Positions 5,898 to 8,176 of a stretch of 8,176 nucleotides of DNA are shown piece after piece; position 1 is the first letter of the stretch; each line of letters opens with the position of its first letter. Made by a program: the position numbers and the translations under genes. The stretch is taken from NCBI GenBank assembly GCA_964654995.1, contig CAZZKF010000091.1:1-8176 (forward strand), given 5' to 3'. This stretch comes from CAZZKF01 sp964654995. Its GTDB lineage: Bacteria > Pseudomonadota > Alphaproteobacteria > CAZZKF01. The notes below the pieces were generated by a model. It had not been told where the DNA came from. It saw nothing but the letters and a program-made list of their open reading frames with translations, and ran no database searches.

Positions 5898-8077
5898 CTT
5901 GTCCGGCCCTGATCCGCTTCGGCGCGGACCGGCTCGGGCGTTTCGGTCCTGGCGATGCGGCACATCAGGCAGCGCGCCACCGAGCCGCCGCAGACCGGAT
6001 CGAAGATGTCGTCGAGCGGGGTGAGCACATTGGCGCCGACTTCGAGCACCGCCTCGATCAGATCCTCGCGCCCCGGCATGTACCACAGGCCTTCGGCGTT
6101 GACGACGCGCGGGTCCATGCCGTCGAGCAGTGCCACCTGGCGCTTGATCGCGCGCTCGGCATTGGGGGTCTCGATGGTCACCCAGTCGCCGGCTTCGAGC
6201 CCGTATCGGGCGGCGGTCTCTGGCGCCATTTCCAGCGTCGGCCAGGGTCGCCGGCTGCGCAGCCGCGGCACCTCGATGCCCATGGTCGAGTAATATTCGA
6301 TCGAGCGGGTGCCGCTGACCAGGACCAGCGGATAGTCCTCGGCAAGGTCGGTGCGGGCGAGCGGGCTGTAGGGTGGCTCGGTGAAATCGGGCAAAGGCTC
6401 GTAGCCGAAGGCTTCGAGCTTTTGCGAGGTGAATTCGATCTTGCCGGACGGCGTGTTGAAGCCCGGCTGGCCGTCGCGGCGCAAATCGCCGGTGCGGTAC
6501 TTGAGCGGCGCGTTCGGGCGCTCATAGTGGCCCTGCTCGGCGAATTCCTCGAAGGTGATGCCCAGAGGTTTCAGGCGGTAGTCCAGAAGCTCGCGATAGT
6601 TGGAAACCGGCAGCCGGTTGCCCAGCCCCATGCGCCGGGCAACTTCGAGCACCGGCTCGGCCTCGTCGCGGGCCTCGCCGCGGGGCTCGATCACCTTGAC
6701 GCGCGCGGCGATCATGTTGAGCCCGGCATATTCGGTGATCGCGTTCGATTCCAGATGCGTGGTGACCGGAAGGATGTAGTCGGCAAGCCGTGCCGTCGGC
6801 GTCTCGAACAGCTCCGAGACGATGAGCAGGTCGAGGGATTTGAGCGCCTCGATCACGGTCGGTGTCTCTTCCAGCCCGACCACCGGGTTGCAGTCGGTCC
6901 ACAGGGCGCGCACCGGATAGGGCTCACCCGTCAGCATGGCGTCGATCACCTGGCGCGGGTGTGGGTACGGCGCGGTGATGGCGTCGGGCCCGGCCAGCAG
7001 CGGGAACTTGTCGGCGCTCAACTGGTCGGAAAAATCGCGGGTCTCGGGCATGCCGAGATCGGCGGCGTAATAGCCCGGCATGCGCACCCCCGTGGGCGGC
7101 AGGAAGCCGTTGTTGCCGGGCAGATCGATCCGCCCCTTGAGCGCCGGGATGAAGCCCATCAGGCGCAGCGCCGCGATGGCATTGCCGCCCATGGTCACCC
7201 CGATGAAGGTGTAAAGGGCGGCGTTCTCGGCCTCGCCGAACAGCCGGGCGGCGGCGCGAATCTTGTCCGCCGGCACCCAGGTGATCTCGGCCACGCGCTC
7301 CGGCGGGTACGCCTTGGCGCGGGCCTTGAGGGCCTCGAAGCCCACCGTCCATTCGTCCAGGAAAGCGTGATCGACGAGGTCGCGCTCGATCATTTCATGA
7401 ATGATCCCGAGCGCCAGCGCGCCGTCGGTGCCGGGGCGCACGCGCAGCCAGATATCGGCGTCCAGGGCCGAGCGGGTGGGCCTTGGATCGACGACGATGG
7501 TCCTGGCGCCCTGGCGTTGGGCATCGCGCACCCGCTGGTGCTTGGAGCCGTTGGTTTCGCTCAAATTGATGCCCCACAGCAGGATGACGTCGGTGCCGAT
7601 CACCGAGGTGTAGGCCGGATAGGTCAAGAGCCCGCCGTAGGTCAGCGTGTCGGCCATCAACTGCGGCGTGAAGCACTGGTGCGAATCATGCTTGAAGAAG
7701 GTCGGGCTGCCGATCGCATGGAGGAAGATGTCGTAGGCGAAATACTCCTTGGGCGGCAGCGCCTGGACGGCGATGGCGCGCCCGCCGTGCTCGGCCCGGA
7801 TGGCGTTGAGGCGCTCGGCGATGTCATCGAGCGCCTCGTCCCAGCTCACCCGCTGCCATTGGCCGGAGCCGCGCGGGCCGACGCGCTTTTGGGGGTAGAT
7901 CACGCGCTTTTCGGCGAACGTCATGGCCACCGACGCCTTGCCCTTGACGCACAGATAGCCGTGGCTCAAGGGATGATTGCGGTCGCCGATGAGGCGCTTG
8001 ATCTGGCCGTCCTCGACCTCGATTTCCATGCCGCAGCGCACCAGGCAGAAGCGGCATGTGGTGTGCATGATGGTCAT
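5894..8077 (-). CDS. Molybdopterin (bis-MGD) oxidoreductase, acetylene hydratase-like architecture, substrate unknown
   Basis: A 727-residue catalytic subunit of the DMSO reductase/formate dehydrogenase superfamily. A 4Fe-4S site is formed by C8, C11, C15 and C43 (CRFCLVRC then GYLC). The molybdopterin domain begins near 58 (RVIYPQKRVG, WDEALDDIAERL), with C135 in SHQC as the likely Mo or W ligand; then LLWGINLSETNG, VVDPRPT, TDCNPVVG and ADYILPVTTHLE. The dinucleotide-binding C-terminal domain covers about 582-707 (YPLVLVSGTRSIEYYSTMG, GDWVTIETPNAERAI). Three cysteines sit near the end (C696, C703, C706). No signal peptide is visible, so it is probably cytoplasmic. Phe follows C135, unlike the Cys/Sec-His of formate dehydrogenases, and Leu12 stands where acetylene hydratase has catalytic Asp13. 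Start ATG 8077 has ggaaggga five bases upstream. No partner subunit is in the window. Confidence 0.9.
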   Translation of the reverse strand: MTIMHTTCRFCLVRCGMEIEVEDGQIKRLIGDRNHPLSHGYLCVKGKASVAMTFAEKRVIYPQKRVGPRGSGQWQRVSWDEALDDIAERLNAIRAEHGGRAIAVQALPPKEYFAYDIFLHAIGSPTFFKHDSHQCFTPQLMADTLTYGGLLTYPAYTSVIGTDVILLWGINLSETNGSKHQRVRDAQRQGARTIVVDPRPTRSALDADIWLRVRPGTDGALALGIIHEMIERDLVDHAFLDEWTVGFEALKARAKAYPPERVAEITWVPADKIRAAARLFGEAENAALYTFIGVTMGGNAIAALRLMGFIPALKGRIDLPGNNGFLPPTGVRMPGYYAADLGMPETRDFSDQLSADKFPLLAGPDAITAPYPHPRQVIDAMLTGEPYPVRALWTDCNPVVGLEETPTVIEALKSLDLLIVSELFETPTARLADYILPVTTHLESNAITEYAGLNMIAARVKVIEPRGEARDEAEPVLEVARRMGLGNRLPVSNYRELLDYRLKPLGITFEEFAEQGHYERPNAPLKYRTGDLRRDGQPGFNTPSGKIEFTSQKLEAFGYEPLPDFTEPPYSPLARTDLAEDYPLVLVSGTRSIEYYSTMGIEVPRLRSRRPWPTLEMAPETAARYGLEAGDWVTIETPNAERAIKRQVALLDGMDPRVVNAEGLWYMPGREDLIEAVLEVGANVLTPLDDIFDPVCGGSVARCLMCRIARTETPEPVRAEADQGRTS

Positions 8078-8082
8078 CGCAT

Positions 8083-8090
8083 TCCCTTCC
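8083..8090 (-). promoter_or_regulatory. Ribosome binding site fixing the molybdoenzyme start
   Basis: On the minus strand ggaaggga lies five bases before the ATG at 8077. It fixes the start at a protein beginning MTIMHTTC, just before the 4Fe-4S cysteines, rather than the longer reading frame that begins at 8164. Confidence 0.65.
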
Positions 8091-8107
8091 GATCCCCCCG
8101 GCCGCTT

Positions 8108-8136
8108 ATCATGCCGTTTCGATGCCGGTCGGGCAA
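8108..8136 (-). promoter_or_regulatory. Candidate promoter for the molybdoenzyme gene
   Basis: Read on the minus strand: -35-like ttgccc at 8136-8131 and -10-like catgat at 8113-8108, separated by 17 bases. Each hexamer matches consensus at four of six positions. Transcription would start about 25 bases before the ATG. It falls inside the spurious N-terminal extension, which supports the shorter start. Visual match only. Confidence 0.3.
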
Positions 8137-8156
8137 GCCATCGCCGCCTGCGGCAT
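8111..8156. repeat. ATGCCG half-site cluster and GC palindrome upstream of the molybdoenzyme
   Basis: atgccg occurs at 8111-8116 and 8122-8127 (spaced 11 bases, one helical turn) and inverted as cggcat at 8151-8156. A perfect inverted repeat, gccgc (8143-8147) and gcggc (8150-8154) around ct, lies just upstream of the candidate -35. The arrangement could be an operator, but these are short GC-rich words in a GC-rich genome. Confidence 0.3.
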
Positions 8157-8176
8157 ATCCGCACCGGGAAGGGGGG

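Noticed and set aside
4293..6086. A 597-codon open reading frame on the minus strand across surE, pcm and the end of the molybdoenzyme gene
   Set aside because: It is antisense to two well-supported genes, is rich in Arg/Gly/Gln/His with no recognisable domain, and is the expected by-product of high third-position GC.
5894..8077. Naming the molybdoenzyme acetylene hydratase or formate dehydrogenase
   Set aside because: Leu12 replaces the catalytic Asp of acetylene hydratase, and C135 is followed by Phe rather than the His expected in formate dehydrogenase; the substrate is left open.
8078..8164. N-terminal extension of the molybdoenzyme beginning at 8164 with an RRRRWLA stretch that might suggest a twin-arginine signal, tempting next to tatABC
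   Set aside because: There is no hydrophobic segment after the arginines, a good ribosome binding site marks the start at 8077, and the candidate promoter lies within the extension.

Overview
The window reads as chromosomal DNA from a GC-rich proteobacterium, most likely an alphaproteobacterium. The basis is the run of genes scpA-scpB, tatA-tatB-tatC, serS, surE, pcm, which is a familiar alphaproteobacterial neighbourhood, plus alphaproteobacterial-style N-termini in SerS and Pcm. I cannot place it below class level from the sequence alone. No RNA gene, CRISPR array, insertion sequence, transposase or phage gene was recognised, and base composition looks even throughout.

Layout. Positions 1-149 hold the last 48 codons of scpA, which overlaps scpB (146-793) by four bases. 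A two-repeat Sel1 lipoprotein gene (793-1386) follows with a one-base overlap and separates scpAB from the tat genes. After an 81-base gap with a weak terminator-like hairpin and a possible promoter come tatA (1468-1704), tatB (1756-2241) and tatC (2238-3041). A 110-base gap with a plausible promoter and a GCAA-capped hairpin leads into serS (3152-4432), surE (4425-5234) and pcm (5256-5897). On the opposite strand, converging on pcm and sharing stop-codon bases with it, is a 727-residue molybdopterin oxidoreductase (5894-8077) whose upstream region runs to the right edge.

How the genes work together. ScpA and ScpB are partners of SMC in chromosome organisation. TatA, TatB and TatC form the twin-arginine translocase, which exports folded proteins and often cofactor-bearing ones. 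SerRS charges tRNA-Ser. SurE (nucleotidase) and Pcm (isoaspartyl repair) are the classic stationary-phase survival pair. The reverse-strand molybdenum/tungsten enzyme is the accessory element. It is predicted to be cytoplasmic, has one N-terminal 4Fe-4S site and a Cys metal ligand, resembles the acetylene hydratase-like branch in architecture but lacks that enzyme's catalytic Asp, and has no redox partner gene inside the window.

Most of the window is ordinary conserved housekeeping sequence. The points most worth a second look are the unassigned molybdoenzyme, the Sel1 lipoprotein inserted in a conserved block, the tatA/tatB intergenic hairpin combined with a tatB start lacking a ribosome binding site, and the extended Shine-Dalgarno sequence buried in the end of serS. 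No clearly undescribed system was found.
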